A DNA stretch of 64,000 nt, taken from contig JAQFVV010000032.1 in NCBI GenBank assembly GCA_028023455.1, forward strand, positions 1,860,001-1,924,000. Direction: 5' to 3'. This stretch comes from Epiperipatus broadwayi. Its lineage: Eukaryota > Onychophora > Udeonychophora > Euonychophora > Peripatidae. The stretch's first letter is position 1; every line of letters starts with the position of its first letter. A program made the position numbers and the translations under genes. The notes under the pieces are model-generated. The model ran no database searches and was not told where the DNA came from. It worked only from the letters and a program-made list of their open reading frames with translations. Shown here piece after piece: positions 63,050-64,000 of this stretch.

Positions 63050-63174
63050 CACTATATATATTGCCACGCACAGCAAGCCAGAGTAATCAATGGATGCCAG
63101 AAGGCTTGTGCATAAACATAACTTTTGGCAACCATTGCTTACTCTAGCTTGCTGTGTGTGGCAATATATACAGT
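63050..63174. repeat. Palindrome with about 50-bp arms
   Basis: CACTATATATATTGCCAC pairs with GTGGCAATATATACAGTG, CACAGCAAGC with GCTTGCTGTG, and AGAGTAATCAATGG with CCATTGCTTACTCT. The loop is about 25 bases. One arm also occurs at 49345-49430. Confidence 0.8.
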
Positions 63175-63189
63175 GAAATAAATAGAATG

Positions 63190-63640
63190 TAATAAGTAAT
63201 TGTATGGTATTTTTGGATTAAATTTTAATATCTGTGGATATATGCATGATAATATCTTATGTTAAATAGTATCTTGTACATTATCCTGATAATGAACATT
63301 TTGCAACCTGACTGGCAGAATTGCTACCATTGTTAACCTCACTCTTTGGGATATCTAAATAAAATATTTATTCAGAATTCACAATAGTATGGCAAACTAA
63401 AAAAAAAATGCTTTTGTAATCATGTGACTCAGTGTATGAGACAAGGAAATAAGTGAGATGATTCATGATGAATGTGCATGGAATTTTTGAATTCATGTTA
63501 AGAATTTCTAAATTTTTTTAATATCTTTTTTTCAAAGTGTGAGTTACTAAAACAGATGTAATGACAATGTATTACAGTTGTTTTTCAAACTAAAATCACA
63601 TATTATTGGAAATTGCAGAAATATTTGTAATTTTTGTGAA
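63190..63640. other. A+T-rich spacer, no feature
   Basis: Nothing recognised. Confidence 0.5.
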
Positions 63641-63643
63641 AAA

Positions 63644-63741
63644 TACAGGGTGAACCAGAAGTAGGTGGAATATATAATTGTATATGTAATCTCAAAATAA
63701 ATGTTATCATTCACTGTACAGCTACTTTTGGTTCACTCTAT
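63644..63741. mobile_element. Small terminal-inverted-repeat element (MITE, Tc1/mariner-like)
   Basis: CAGGGTGAACCAGAAGTAG at 63646 pairs with the reverse complement of CTACTTTTGGTTCACTCTA at the right end, and both ends abut TA. The element is about 95 bp with no coding capacity. TA flanks and a CAGGGTG start are typical of Tc1/mariner-type MITEs. Confidence 0.75.
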
Positions 63742-63764
63742 ATATATATATTATTTCTATTAAT

Positions 63765-63895
63765 AATTTTTATAAGTCATTCATTAGATTAGAGATTATC
63801 CAATAATGAATATTTCTGTAGTGTAATTTTCACACTGTTCTCATGCAAGGTAGGAACTGGTTTCTATCCACTTTTAACATCTTGTATAGGAATGT
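63765..63895 (-). repeat. Truncated copy of the hammerhead-bearing repeat (no ribozyme)
   Basis: In reverse complement this matches the middle of the 366-bp unit (compare about 4256-4390): GTTAAAAGTGGATAGAAACC, CCTACCTTGCATGAGAAC, ACAGAAATATTCATTATTGG and TCTAATGAATGACTTATAA. The hammerhead part is not included. Confidence 0.8.
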
Positions 63896-64000
63896 TATTA
63901 TAAACATATGACTACAGTTGTTATTTCTTATATCAGTTCTGCATTATTTTTATACTGCCAGAATTGCAACTGTTGCAGAAGGTAGGATAACATATTTCAT

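Overview
The window is animal genomic DNA: strongly A+T-rich (roughly three quarters A+T by eye), one intron-rich gene with canonical GT-AG introns of 1.6 to 16 kb, and many transposable elements. There are no bacterial-style operons. The taxon cannot be fixed from the sequence. The mix of non-LTR elements (an APE-type LINE, RTE-like copies, a second LINE family), a Penelope-like element, mariner, tRNA-derived SINEs and a hammerhead-bearing repeat suggests an invertebrate metazoan.

The only host protein gene I can support is on the + strand. It is a member of the 3-hydroxyisobutyryl-CoA hydrolase (HIBCH) branch of the crotonase superfamily, in seven exons between 8518 and 54055. All joins are in phase and give a 288-codon product. 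The last ~85 residues expected for the family must lie beyond the right edge, and an upstream exon may lie to the left of 8518. The gene has unusual residues at positions the family normally conserves, including Asn where the catalytic Asp is expected.

Layout. 1-3650: antisense LINE (APE endonuclease, RT, Cys/His finger) with two frameshifts. 4070-4770: two tandem copies of a 366-bp repeat, each carrying a type I hammerhead ribozyme motif, i.e. a retrozyme-like element; a truncated third copy sits at 63765-63895. 5330-7745: dispersed repeats, a LINE RT scrap and an RTE-like 3' end with a TGA-repeat tail. 8518-24837: exon 1 and the very large intron 1, which holds two degenerate RT copies, a minisatellite with two unit lengths, a gag-only retroelement remnant and an inverted pair of mariner fragments. 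24838-39523: exons 2-5, with a second RTE-like copy in intron 2. 39524-51624: intron 5 with a foldback, an antisense LINE, a Penelope terminal fragment and dispersed repeats. 51625-54055: exons 6-7. 54056-64000: a Penelope-like element with inverted terminal repeats, two SINE copies with target-site duplications, a satellite with an inverted first unit, a palindrome and a small TIR element.

No true tRNA or rRNA gene, CRISPR array or bacterial regulatory feature is seen. The most notable items are the tandem hammerhead repeat and the HIBCH-like paralogue with altered catalytic positions.
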